DNA of 64,000 nucleotides. It comes from JADJPO01 sp046330955 (GTDB taxonomy: Bacteria; Actinomycetota; Actinomycetes; Actinomycetales; Kineosporiaceae). The notes beneath the pieces were generated by a model, which made no database searches, was not told where the DNA came from, and saw nothing but the letters and a program-made list of their open reading frames with translations. The stretch spans positions 186,001-250,000 of the forward strand of contig JAXLRT010000003.1 of the NCBI GenBank assembly GCA_046330955.1, given 5' to 3'. Shown here one piece after another: positions 16,740-26,762 of the stretch (position 1 is its first letter; every line of letters begins with the position of its first letter). Position numbers and translations under genes: made by a program.

Positions 16740-17942
16740 ATGGACGTCGCCGGGCGGGATGTGACGATCAGCCATCCGGACAAGATCGTGTTCCCGGCGC
16801 TCGGGCTCACCAAGCTCGACCTGATCGAGTACTACCTGGCGGTCGCGGACGGCGCGCTGCGCGGCGTCCGCGACCGCCCCATGATCCTCAAGCGCTTCGT
16901 CAAGGGCATCGCCGCCGAGGCGTTCTTCCAGAAGCGCGCCCCCGAGAAGCGCCCCGACTGGGTGCGGGTGGCCCGGCTGAACTACGCCCGCGGCACCTTC
17001 GCCGACGAGGCGGTGCTGGACGACGCAGCCGGGCTGGCGTGGGCGATCAACCTCGGGTGCGTCGACCTCAACCCGCACCCGGTGCGCTCGGGTGACCTGG
17101 ACCATCCCGACGAGCTGCGCATCGACCTCGACCCGATGCCCGGGGTCACCTGGGAGCAGATCCTGGACGTGGCACAGGTCGTCCGCGAGGTACTCGGCGA
17201 TCACGGGCTCACGGCCTGGCCGAAGACCTCCGGCTCGCGCGGATTCCACATCTACTCCCCCATCGCACCGCACTGGCCCTATGCCAAGGTGCGCCTGGCC
17301 GCCCAGACCGTGGCCCGCGAGGTCGAGCTGCGCGCTCCTGAGCTGGCCACCAGCAAGTGGTGGAAGGAAGAGCGGCAGGGGGTCTTCGTCGACTTCAACC
17401 AGAACGCGAAGGACCGTACCGTCGCCTCGGCCTACTCGGTGCGGGCCACCCCGGACGCGCGAGTGTCGACGCCGCTGCGCTGGGACGAGGTGGCGCAGTG
17501 CCGGCCGGAGATGTTCACCGTGCGCACCGTGGCGGCACGATTCGCGCAGATCGGTGACCCCTGGCAGGGCATGCCCGAGGGCACCGGGTCGCTGGACGCG
17601 CTGCTCGAACGAGCCGAGGCGCTCGGCCCGGCCGAGAAGCCACCGGCCGGGTCGGGCCACGACCCGACGGCGGGTCGGCGCCGTCCGCAACGGCCGTTGC
17701 TCGAGATCGCGCGGGCCAAGACCCGGGACGAGGCCATGGCCGGCTACCAGCGGTGGGCCGCACGCCACCCCGACGTCGTCGCGCACCTGGCCGAGATCGA
17801 CGTCCTGGTGGACGGGATGCGAGGTCGCAGTTCACTGTGGTACCGGATCAGGGTGAACCTGCAGCATGTACCCGAGGCCGAGCGCCCCGAACAGGAAGCA
17901 CTCGAGGTCGACTACGACCCGTGGGAAGGGATCGTCTGGTGA
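16740..17942 (+). CDS. LigD-type polymerase/primase domain protein (stand-alone PolDom)
   Basis: A 400-residue archaeo-eukaryotic-primase-family polymerase, like the polymerase domain of LigD used in bacterial end joining and repair. Visible family features are HPDKIVFPALGLTK at the N-terminus, the metal-binding DxD in RIDLDPMPG (D129 and D131) and KTSGSRGFHIYSPI. Also present are a VFVDFNQNAKDRTVASAYSV block and the TPLRWDEV segment. No ligase or 3'-phosphoesterase domain is attached and no ku gene is in the window. I chose the ATG at 16740, which places the conserved core 8 residues in. The stop overlaps the next start (GTGA), so it is coupled to the epimerase gene. Confidence 0.87.
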   Translation: MDVAGRDVTISHPDKIVFPALGLTKLDLIEYYLAVADGALRGVRDRPMILKRFVKGIAAEAFFQKRAPEKRPDWVRVARLNYARGTFADEAVLDDAAGLAWAINLGCVDLNPHPVRSGDLDHPDELRIDLDPMPGVTWEQILDVAQVVREVLGDHGLTAWPKTSGSRGFHIYSPIAPHWPYAKVRLAAQTVAREVELRAPELATSKWWKEERQGVFVDFNQNAKDRTVASAYSVRATPDARVSTPLRWDEVAQCRPEMFTVRTVAARFAQIGDPWQGMPEGTGSLDALLERAEALGPAEKPPAGSGHDPTAGRRRPQRPLLEIARAKTRDEAMAGYQRWAARHPDVVAHLAEIDVLVDGMRGRSSLWYRIRVNLQHVPEAERPEQEALEVDYDPWEGIVW

Positions 17943-18838
17943 GGATCGCGATCGCCGGCTCGTCCGGGCTGATGGGCACCCATCTGGTCGCCCGGCTGGC
18001 CGCCGAGGGGCATCAGGCGGTGCGGCTGGTACGCCGTGCGGCCCGGACGCCGGACGAGATCACCTGGGACCCGGACGCCGGCGGGTTGCCGTCGGAGGCC
18101 CTCGCCGGGATGGACGGCGTGGTGAACCTGGCCGGAGCGGGCGTCGGGGACAAGCGGTGGACCGACGCGTACAAGCGGGTGCTCGTCACCTCGCGGGTGA
18201 ACACCACGAACGTGTTGGTGGACGCGATGCTGGCGCTCGACACCCCGCCGCCGGTCCTGATCAACGCCTCGGCGCAGGGGTTCTACGGCGATCGCGGCGA
18301 GGAACTGCTGACCGAGACCAGCGCACCGGGTGAGGGCTTCCTGACCGAGTTGGTCCTCGCCTGGGAGGAGGCCGCCCGACGGGCCGAGGCCGGCAGCAGT
18401 GGCGCGATCCGGGTGGCGACGCTGCGCAGCGGTCTCGTGATGGCGCCCAGCGGCGGCGCCTTCGGGCGGTTGCTGCCGCTGTGCCGGCTCGGGCTGGGTG
18501 GCCCGCTGGGCTCCGGGCGGCAGTGGTGGTCGTGGATCACGCTGGCCGACCAGGTGTCGGCGATCCTCCACCTGCTGCAGCACGACGTCTCGGGGCCGGT
18601 CAATATGTGCGCCCCCGAGCCGGCCCGCCAGAGTGAGGTGGTGGCCGCCATCGGACGCGCACTGCATCGCCCGACCCTGCTGCCGGCCCCGGCATTCGCG
18701 CTGCGCACCGTGCTCGGTGAATTCTCCTCCGAGGTCCTCGGCAGCACGCGGATGGCTCCGGAGGTGTTGCAGCGCAGCGGGTTCGCGTTCGCCCACCCCG
18801 ATCTCGACACGGCCATCCGGTGGCTGCTGACCCGCTGA
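17939..18838 (+). CDS. TIGR01777-family NAD-dependent epimerase (Rv2216/YfcH-like)
   Basis: A 299-residue extended short-chain dehydrogenase-like protein. The start VRIAIAGSSGLMGTHLV carries the GxxGxxG nucleotide-binding fold. GVVNLAGAGVGDKRWT, then SRVNTTNVLVDAM, and INASAQGFYGDRGEELLTE follow the TIGR01777 pattern. In it the usual YxxxK is replaced by a YG-containing loop. The C-terminal GSTRMAPEVLQRSGFAFAHPDL is also family-typical. Biochemical role is not established. The GTG start at 17939 overlaps the polymerase stop by 4 bases. Corresponds to Rv2216 next to dlaT and lipB in mycobacteria (recalled). Confidence 0.88.
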   Translation: MRIAIAGSSGLMGTHLVARLAAEGHQAVRLVRRAARTPDEITWDPDAGGLPSEALAGMDGVVNLAGAGVGDKRWTDAYKRVLVTSRVNTTNVLVDAMLALDTPPPVLINASAQGFYGDRGEELLTETSAPGEGFLTELVLAWEEAARRAEAGSSGAIRVATLRSGLVMAPSGGAFGRLLPLCRLGLGGPLGSGRQWWSWITLADQVSAILHLLQHDVSGPVNMCAPEPARQSEVVAAIGRALHRPTLLPAPAFALRTVLGEFSSEVLGSTRMAPEVLQRSGFAFAHPDLDTAIRWLLTR

Positions 18839-18874
18839 TCGACGCGCTCGATGCCGCACGCTAGCCTCGCAGCC

Positions 18875-20218
18875 ATGTCAGCGCCCCGTTCCTCGTTGCC
18901 GACGACCGCGGATGTCGTGATCATCGGGGCGGGGCTCGCCGGGCTGGCCTGCGCACGTCACCTCGCCCGGGGGCAGGCGGCCGGCGGTGACGCGCTGGAC
19001 GTCGTGATCGTCGAGGCGACCGAGCGCGTCGGCGGGCGGCTCGGCACCGAGATCGTCGACGGGTATCGCTGCGACCTCGGTTTCCAGCTGATCAACCCGG
19101 CCTACCCCGAGGCCCGGCGGGTGCTCGACCTGGCCGCCCTGGACCTGCGCCCGCTGCCCGGCGCGGTGGTGGTCGCGACCGCGCAGGGACACCGGGTGCT
19201 CGGCGATCCCCGGCGGACTCCCCCGGCGCTGCTGCCCCGCATGATCCGGGACGCCGCGACCTCGCTCGGCGGCCCGGTCGAGAAACTCGCGTTCGCGCAG
19301 TGGGCGCTGTCCTGTGCCCGGCGCCGTCCCGAGGCGATCCTCACCACCCCGGACCAGGCCTGGTCGGACGCGCTGAGCTCGGCGGGCGTGACGGGTGAGC
19401 TGCGACGCGCCGTCCTGGAGCCGTTCCTGTCCGGCACCCTGGCCGAGATCGACGGCAGCAGCTCGCGGCGCTTCGTCGAACTGCTGATCCGCTCGTTCGT
19501 GCGCGGCCGGCCGAGCGTGCCGGCGTTGGGGATGCAGGCCATCGCCGACCAGCTCGCGGCCGGGTCTGCGGTGCACCTCGGCGTCCCGGTCGAGCGGCTC
19601 GAGGCGGGCGCGTCCGGCCAGGTCGTGCACACGGCCGCGGGCTCGATCAGCGCTCGTGCGGTCGTCGTGGCGAGCGACCCGGCCTCGGCCGCCCGCTTCA
19701 CCGGCGAGCCCGAGGTCGCCACCCGGCCGCTGACCACGTTCTGGCACAGTGCTCCCGCCGACGCGCTCGGCCCGTTCGGTGCCAGCGGGGCGATCCACCT
19801 GGACGGCGAGCGCCGCACCACCCTGGCCAACTCCGTCGTGCTCAGCGCCTCGGCCCCCGCCTACGCCCCGGCCGGACGGGCGCTCATCGCCACCACCGTG
19901 CGTGGCCTGCCGTCTCCCGAGTCCGCCTCCGATCACACGTCCGAGGCGGGCGTGCGCCGCGAGCTGGCTCGGATCCACGGCGCCGACACCTCCGCCTGGA
20001 CGCTGGTGCGCCGGCACGAGATCCCGCACGCGCTGACCGTCATGGTCCCGCCACTGCAGGTCCGCCGTCCGGTCGACCTGGGTGAGGGGCGCTTCGTCGC
20101 GGGTGATCACCGCGACACCGCCTCGATCCAGGGGGCGCTGGTCTCGGGACGGCGCGCCGCCGAAGCGGTGTTCACTCACCTCGGGCTGAACTCACCGGGG
20201 CGCCCGCCGCTGCGCTGA
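18875..20218 (+). CDS. FAD-dependent amine-oxidase-family protein
   Basis: A 447-residue flavoprotein of the amine oxidase / protoporphyrinogen oxidase / phytoene desaturase superfamily. The Rossmann motif VVIIGAGLAGLACARHL lies near residue 20. ERVGGRLGTEIVDGYRCDLGFQL is the flavin-contact region, and FVAGDHRDTASIQGALVSGRRAAE is the C-terminal FAD site. The substrate is unknown. I chose the ATG at 18875 over an ATG at 18851. The 3' end runs 47 bases into the end of the oppositely transcribed kinase gene. Confidence 0.85.
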   Translation: MSAPRSSLPTTADVVIIGAGLAGLACARHLARGQAAGGDALDVVIVEATERVGGRLGTEIVDGYRCDLGFQLINPAYPEARRVLDLAALDLRPLPGAVVVATAQGHRVLGDPRRTPPALLPRMIRDAATSLGGPVEKLAFAQWALSCARRRPEAILTTPDQAWSDALSSAGVTGELRRAVLEPFLSGTLAEIDGSSSRRFVELLIRSFVRGRPSVPALGMQAIADQLAAGSAVHLGVPVERLEAGASGQVVHTAAGSISARAVVVASDPASAARFTGEPEVATRPLTTFWHSAPADALGPFGASGAIHLDGERRTTLANSVVLSASAPAYAPAGRALIATTVRGLPSPESASDHTSEAGVRRELARIHGADTSAWTLVRRHEIPHALTVMVPPLQVRRPVDLGEGRFVAGDHRDTASIQGALVSGRRAAEAVFTHLGLNSPGRPPLR

Positions 20219-21656
20219 GCCGGGCCGAGACCACCCGCCAGCCCGCCGCAGTGTGCCGCAGCACCAGGTGGACGTTCTCGTGCGCGCGAGCCGGGGCGGA
20301 GGCCAGGACCCGGCCCGTGGCGTCGACCTGCCGGTACCCGGAGGTGCTGACGTCGGCCCGCACCTGCATGCCCGTATCGCCCGGTGACACCTCGACGGCG
20401 TGAACCGTGAAGGTCAACCCGACCAGCCGAGACCCGGTGCGCCGCAGGCGTTCCACCACCTGCCGATCGGCCGCCATCGCCGCCGATCCGGCGAGATCCG
20501 CCGCCCGCAACGCATCGGCCGAGGCGGCGGCGAACGCCCGGCCCCGCGCCGCGGCGAGGTCGCGCACCACGGCCAGATCCGGCACGTTCGACCTGGTCGG
20601 CACGCTCGACCTGGCCGGCACGCTCGACGGGGTGGACGTGCTCGCCGAACGTGTCGGCGAAGCTCCCGGCGACGCCAGCACCATCCCGATCAACGATCCC
20701 GCCCCCGCGGCCAGGCTCACCAGCGCCGCCGCCCACAACCAGCGCCGCCGTGAGCCGGGCTGCGCGGTGTCGGGGTCGATCCAGGTCGGCTCCTGGTCCC
20801 AGTCCGCGGGCAGGCGCACCTCGGACCGCTGTGCCGGGGCGTCCGAGCGACGCACCGTGGGATCGGGGCGACTCATCGGCGCCACCCCGGCCGCCAACCA
20901 CTCCTGCGGAGCGACCAGGCGAATGGCCTGCGGCGGACACGTCGTCCAGGCCTGCCGGGCGATCTCGTCTGGCAGCGGGCCGGCGCCGTCCCGGCCGGTC
21001 GGCGTGCAGCGCTCGGCCAGGTCGAGCAGGGCCAGGGCGGCAGGCTCGCTGATCGCCGCCAGATCGGACCGGGTCGGGCGGAGCACCCCGGTCAGGCAGA
21101 CCCGGATGAGAGCGCCGAGTGCGCGGACGTCGTCCACGGCGGCCACCCTGTCGGCGGACAGCTCGACGGCACTGCCCAGGTCGGCCACCACCGGCCGACC
21201 GGTGGCGGTGAGCAGCACGTTGGCCGCGGTCAGGTCACCGTGCGCCAGCCCGGCACGGTGCAGAGCGGTCAATCCGCGCGCGACGCCGACCAGCAGGGTG
21301 CTCACCTCGCCGGGCCGCAGGCCGCCCCGGGCCGCGATCAGATCCGCCAGGCTGCCCCCGCCGGCGTGCTCGACCACCAGTGCCGTGCGCCCGTCGTCCA
21401 GCTGGGTGGCCAGCACCGGACGGGCGACGTGCGGATGCCGAACCCGTTGCAGCACGTCGTGTTCCCGTTCGACGGCGGCCCGGGCCGTGGCATCCCGCGG
21501 ATGAGCCACCTTGACCGCCACCGAGGCGCCGGTGTCGAGCTGCTCGGCCAGCCATACCGTGCCGTGCGCGCCCACCCCGAGCCGGCGCAGCACCCGGAGC
21601 CCGGGCACCACCGGCTCGTCGTCCACGAGGGGCAGAACGTCCTTGATCACAGCCAT
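20172..21656 (-). CDS. Receptor-like serine/threonine protein kinase, HGD variant
   Basis: A 494-residue membrane protein. The N-terminal kinase domain (about 18-260) has ATP Lys K49 in SVAVKVAHP. The catalytic loop is HGDLTAANVLL (D141, HGD instead of HRD) and the metal site DLG replaces DFG (D159). All key residues are present, so it may be active. A low-complexity linker leads to a single membrane helix at about 310-332 (WLWAAALVSLAAGAGSLIGM). A Ser/Pro/Arg-rich stretch with hexapeptide repeats (SVPARS, SVPTRS) comes next. A roughly 130-residue extracytoplasmic domain of the kind seen in bacterial lipoproteins completes it. The ligand is unknown. Confidence 0.8.
   Translation of the reverse strand: MAVIKDVLPLVDDEPVVPGLRVLRRLGVGAHGTVWLAEQLDTGASVAVKVAHPRDATARAAVEREHDVLQRVRHPHVARPVLATQLDDGRTALVVEHAGGGSLADLIAARGGLRPGEVSTLLVGVARGLTALHRAGLAHGDLTAANVLLTATGRPVVADLGSAVELSADRVAAVDDVRALGALIRVCLTGVLRPTRSDLAAISEPAALALLDLAERCTPTGRDGAGPLPDEIARQAWTTCPPQAIRLVAPQEWLAAGVAPMSRPDPTVRRSDAPAQRSEVRLPADWDQEPTWIDPDTAQPGSRRRWLWAAALVSLAAGAGSLIGMVLASPGASPTRSASTSTPSSVPARSSVPTRSNVPDLAVVRDLAAARGRAFAAASADALRAADLAGSAAMAADRQVVERLRRTGSRLVGLTFTVHAVEVSPGDTGMQVRADVSTSGYRQVDATGRVLASAPARAHENVHLVLRHTAAGWRVVSARLSAAAGAPVSSARGE
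20581..20630 (-). repeat. 18 bp tandem repeat in the kinase linker
   Basis: Units at 20581-20598 and 20599-20616 (GGCACGNTCGACCTGGNC) are near-identical, and a third, diverging copy starts at 20617. In the kinase frame they encode the hexapeptide S-V-P-A/T-R-S/N just outside the membrane helix. This is a likely flexible spacer that can change length by slippage. Confidence 0.75.
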
Positions 21657-21694
21657 GGCGACAGGGTGACAAATCCCGGCACATCCCGTTTTGG

Positions 21695-21732
21695 TTGTCC
21701 ACAGGCATGATCATCATGCCGCTTTGTCCACA
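21695..21732. promoter_or_regulatory. Two DnaA boxes flanking a palindrome
   Basis: TTGTCCACA occurs at 21695-21703 and 21724-21732 in the same orientation, 29 bp apart. This is the preferred DnaA box of high-GC actinomycetes. Between them lies GCATGATCATCATGC (21705-21719), a perfect 7+1+7 palindrome. The pair occupies most of the 78 bp gap between the otsAB stop and the kinase start. It is far too small for an origin. It could titrate DnaA or control the kinase gene. Confidence 0.55.
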
Positions 21733-21734
21733 GG

Positions 21735-23942
<2,208 letters not shown>

Positions 23943-24014
23943 ACCCCACCCTGACTCGCGACAAAACGGACCACAAGCGGCGGGGGCGACCTGTACGTCA
24001 CCCCGCTCCCTGGT

Positions 24015-24069
24015 CCATGATCACCGTTGGATCGCAGTTCCCTCCGCTCGGCCGGAGGAAACTGCGATC
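24015..24069. repeat. Intergenic element: CCATGATCACCGTT followed by a 17 bp hairpin
   Basis: CCATGATCACCGTT (24015-24028) is followed by an inverted repeat. The arms are 24030-24046 and 24053-24069 (left arm GATCGCAGTTCCCTCCG, one mismatch, 6-base loop). GATCATG recurs just downstream. It lies between the divergent otsAB and peptidase S51 genes. The same 14-mer appears at 58765-58778 and shorter versions at 52996 and 53103, suggesting a dispersed family. Confidence 0.6.
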
Positions 24070-24109
24070 TCATGGCGATCATGAACGAGGGCATCGGTAG
24101 CCTGCGGGC

Positions 24110-24847
24110 ATGCCTGCCGACGCCCCCACGATCTTGGCCACCTCGGGTGGTATGCGCCTGAACGACGAGGGACGCCGCCGCCTCGACTTCGCCCCGCTGG
24201 TGCACCACGCCGTGGAGCTGTCGGGCGCCCACGGCCGTGCGCCGCGGATCTGTGCGGTCGGCACGGCCAGTGGTGATCAGCGCTGGTTCGCCGCCGAACT
24301 GGACGAGGCCGCCCGCGGCGCGGGGTTCGAGCTGACCCACCTGCACGTGTTCCCGATGCCGAACATCGCGGACGTCGCGGCGCACCTGCTCGAGCAGGAC
24401 GTGGTCTGGGTGGGCGGCGGCTCGGTGGCCAACCTGCTCGCCGTGTGGCGGGTGCACGGTCTGGACGAGATCTTCCGCCGGGTCTGGCAGGCGGGCGTCG
24501 TGCTCGGCGGCGTGAGCGCAGGGTCGATCTGTTGGCATGCCGGTGGGGTCACCGACTCCTACGGCCCCGACCTGCGCCCGGTCACCGATGGGCTGGCCTT
24601 GCTGCCCTACGGCAACGGGGTGCACTACGACAGCGAGGCGCAGCGCCGTCCGGCGATCCACGCGCTGGTCGCGGGCGGCGTCCTGCCCCGCACCCACTGC
24701 ACGGACGACGGCGCCGGGCTGGTCTATCGCGGCACCGAACTCGTCGAGGCGGTGTCCGAGCTGCGCGGCGCCGGCGCCTACGTGGTCGATCGGGACGACG
24801 CCACCGGGGCGGCCGTCGAGCACCGTCTCCACACCCGCCGCCTCTGA
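24110..24847 (+). CDS. Peptidase S51 / cyanophycinase-like serine hydrolase
   Basis: A 245-residue cytoplasmic protein of the S51 (dipeptidase E / cyanophycinase) class, with a class-I amidotransferase-like fold. The nucleophile elbow is GVSAGSICW with S136. VWVGGGSVANLLAVWRVHGLD is the preceding conserved loop, and GLALLPYGNGVHYDSEA the region that holds the His. The first 25 residues (ILATSGGMRLN) are also typical. No signal peptide, so it most likely acts on internal aspartyl peptides. ATG start at 24110; convergent with the SanA-like gene across a large hairpin. Confidence 0.85.
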   Translation: MPADAPTILATSGGMRLNDEGRRRLDFAPLVHHAVELSGAHGRAPRICAVGTASGDQRWFAAELDEAARGAGFELTHLHVFPMPNIADVAAHLLEQDVVWVGGGSVANLLAVWRVHGLDEIFRRVWQAGVVLGGVSAGSICWHAGGVTDSYGPDLRPVTDGLALLPYGNGVHYDSEAQRRPAIHALVAGGVLPRTHCTDDGAGLVYRGTELVEAVSELRGAGAYVVDRDDATGAAVEHRLHTRRL

Positions 24848-24885
24848 TCCCGCCTCCGTCATCCCCCGCCAACCACCACCCCGAG

Positions 24886-24990
24886 AAACCCGCTCATGCT
24901 CCGCAGCCGACACGCCATGCTCCGCTGGGGACGCCGCGGCCGCGTTCTGCGCGGAGCATGGCGGGGTCCCTGCGGAGCATGAGCGGGTTT
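24886..24990. terminator. Nested palindromes between convergent genes
   Basis: Outer arms are 24886-24906 and 24970-24990, a perfect 21 bp inverted repeat containing CGCTCATGCTCCGC. Inner arms are 24913-24925 and 24951-24963, a perfect 13 bp repeat, CGCCATGCTCCGC. The decamer CATGCTCCGC therefore occurs four times, twice in each orientation. The element fills the gap between two convergent stops (24847 and 25010), so it probably serves as a bidirectional terminator. The repeated decamer suggests an origin as a small mobile palindrome. Confidence 0.65.
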
Positions 24991-25009
24991 GTCTGGCGGG
25001 GTGAAGGTC

Positions 25010-25699
25010 TCAGCGGGTGAGGGCGTCGAGGTCGTGCTCGCGGGGGCCGGGGAACATCGGCTCGCGATGGCAGGCCAGGTCGAGCAGGGCCTTGTCGATC
25101 GCGGGGATCTCCCGAGCCCAGCCGTAGGCGGTGACCGACCATTCGGCGTCGGCTGCGGCGACACCGGTGACATCGACCCCGAGCCGGCGACACAGGAACA
25201 CCGCGCGTGGCAAGTGGAAGGACTGGCTCACCACCACGGCCTTCTCGATTCCCCACACCGATTGCGCCCGATAGCAACTGGAGTAGGTGTCGAAGCCGGC
25301 ATGGTCGAGGACCACCGCCGTGGTCGGCACCCCGCGGGCCTGCACATAGGCGGCCATGGCCGCCACCTCGTCGTGGTCGGTCGTGGAGTGGTCGCCACTC
25401 ATCACCATCGCCCGGACGACGCCCCGCCGGTACAGGTCGATCGCCGTGTCGAGCCGCCGCTGCAGCATCCAGCTCGGCTGACCGCTCGCATCCAGGCCGG
25501 CACCCAGCACGATCGCCACCGGAGCCGGTTGCGCCCCCGCCGCATCGGTGCGCTGATGCGCCGTCGTGGCCAGGACGATCAGCGTGGGCACGATCATGGC
25601 GAGCAGCCCGATCAGCGCCAGCCCAGCCAGCCGCACCAGCAGCCGACGCCGCGGACGCCGCGCGCCCACCGGACGTTCGCCCGCGTCGGCCCTCGTCAC
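25010..25699 (-). CDS. SanA/YdcF-like DUF218 membrane protein
   Basis: A 229-residue protein with one N-terminal membrane helix (about 20-40, LAGLALIGLLAMIVPTLIVL) after a basic segment. The rest forms an extracytoplasmic DUF218 domain. Characteristic pieces are VAIVLGAGLDASGQPSWML, RLDTAIDLYRRGVVRAMVMSG, VVLDHAGFDTYSSCYRA and VVVSQSFHLPRAVFLCRRLGV. E. coli SanA of this family affects envelope barrier function; the reaction is unknown. The GTG start overlaps the preceding oxidoreductase stop by 4 bases, making it the last gene of the MMPL-oxidoreductase-SanA operon. Confidence 0.86.
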   Translation of the reverse strand: MTRADAGERPVGARRPRRRLLVRLAGLALIGLLAMIVPTLIVLATTAHQRTDAAGAQPAPVAIVLGAGLDASGQPSWMLQRRLDTAIDLYRRGVVRAMVMSGDHSTTDHDEVAAMAAYVQARGVPTTAVVLDHAGFDTYSSCYRAQSVWGIEKAVVVSQSFHLPRAVFLCRRLGVDVTGVAAADAEWSVTAYGWAREIPAIDKALLDLACHREPMFPGPREHDLDALTR

Positions 25700-26757
25700 A
25701 CCTGCACCACCTGGTGGTCGGCCGCGCTCCGCCGCGCGGCATCGATCACCTGGAGGACGTGCACCGCGTCCCGGGGGTTGACGGGCATCGCCGGCCGGCG
25801 GGACGCCGGGGCGGCGGCCAGCGCGGCGAGCACCGCGGGATAGAAGTCGCCCTGGCCACCCGGGGCACTGGGCACCGGACGCCGCTCCTCGCCGGCGACC
25901 AGCCACCCGGTGTGCCCCGCGAGATCGTCGAAACCGAACACGTGGGCCTCGGACTCGAACTGCGTCACCACATACGCCGCCCGCGACCCGAGCACCCGGG
26001 TGCGAGGCCCGGGCGCCCCGGCCACCGAGCTCGCCGTCAGGTGGCTGCGCACACCACCGGCGTGCTCGACCGCCAGGAAGATCTCGTCCTCGGCCGCCGT
26101 CGTCCAGGCCGAGACCTCGGCGTACACCGACCGGATCGGCCCGAACAGCTGCACGGCCGAATCGATCAGGTGGGTGCCGAGATCGAGCAGCATGCCGCCG
26201 CCGAGCTCTGCGGGGGCGTTCTCGCGCCAGCGGTCCTTGGGCACCGGACGCCACCGCTCCCAGCGACGCTCGAAACGATGGACGCTCCCCAGCTCTCCCG
26301 AGCCGAGAAGCCGTGCCAGGGTGAGGTTCTCGGCGTCCCAGCGGCGATTCTGGAACACCGTCAACGGCACCTCGGCAGCCGCCGCAGCCTCGACCACCTG
26401 CGCCGCCGACCGGGCATCGACCGCCAACGGCTTGTCGACCACGACCGGTACCCCGGCCGCGATGCACGCGAGCGCGTTCGCCGCGTGAACCCCACTGGGC
26501 GAGGCGATCACCGCCAGGTCGAACCTCACCCCGGACGCCGCCGCGCCCGTCAGGGCGTCGTCCAGCGTGGCGACCACCTCGGTGCCGGGTAGGTCGGCCC
26601 GCACCTGGGCGACCCGCTCCGGGTGGGAACTCACCACCACGGACGGCGCAGCCCCCGCGGCGGTCAGCAGCGGGGCATGGATGCCCCGGCCGGCCGAGCC
26701 GTACCCGACCAGCAGCACCCGCGCCGCCGGGCGCCCCTCCCCCCAGGACGCCGTCAC
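25696..26757 (-). CDS. Gfo/Idh/MocA-family NAD(P)-dependent oxidoreductase
   Basis: A 353-residue sugar- or inositol-type dehydrogenase. The nucleotide fold VLLVGYGSAGRGIHAPLL is at the N-terminus. LAVIASPSGVHAANALACIAAGVPVVVDKPLA holds the conserved catalytic Lys (DKP). GGGMLLDLGTHLIDSAVQLFG is the family His segment. The GTG at 26757 starts 5 bases past the upstream MMPL stop and gives VTASWGEGRPAARVLLVG; an upstream GTG at 26796 would overlap that gene by 34 bases. It overlaps the SanA-like gene at its 3' end. The substrate is unknown. Confidence 0.88.
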   Translation of the reverse strand: MTASWGEGRPAARVLLVGYGSAGRGIHAPLLTAAGAAPSVVVSSHPERVAQVRADLPGTEVVATLDDALTGAAASGVRFDLAVIASPSGVHAANALACIAAGVPVVVDKPLAVDARSAAQVVEAAAAAEVPLTVFQNRRWDAENLTLARLLGSGELGSVHRFERRWERWRPVPKDRWRENAPAELGGGMLLDLGTHLIDSAVQLFGPIRSVYAEVSAWTTAAEDEIFLAVEHAGGVRSHLTASSVAGAPGPRTRVLGSRAAYVVTQFESEAHVFGFDDLAGHTGWLVAGEERRPVPSAPGGQGDFYPAVLAALAAAPASRRPAMPVNPRDAVHVLQVIDAARRSAADHQVVQV

Positions 26758-26762
26758 CGAGG

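Noticed and set aside
21695..21732. Chromosome or plasmid origin
   Set aside because: Only two DnaA boxes in a 78 bp gap, no AT-rich unwinding region and no dnaA, dnaN or rep gene nearby.
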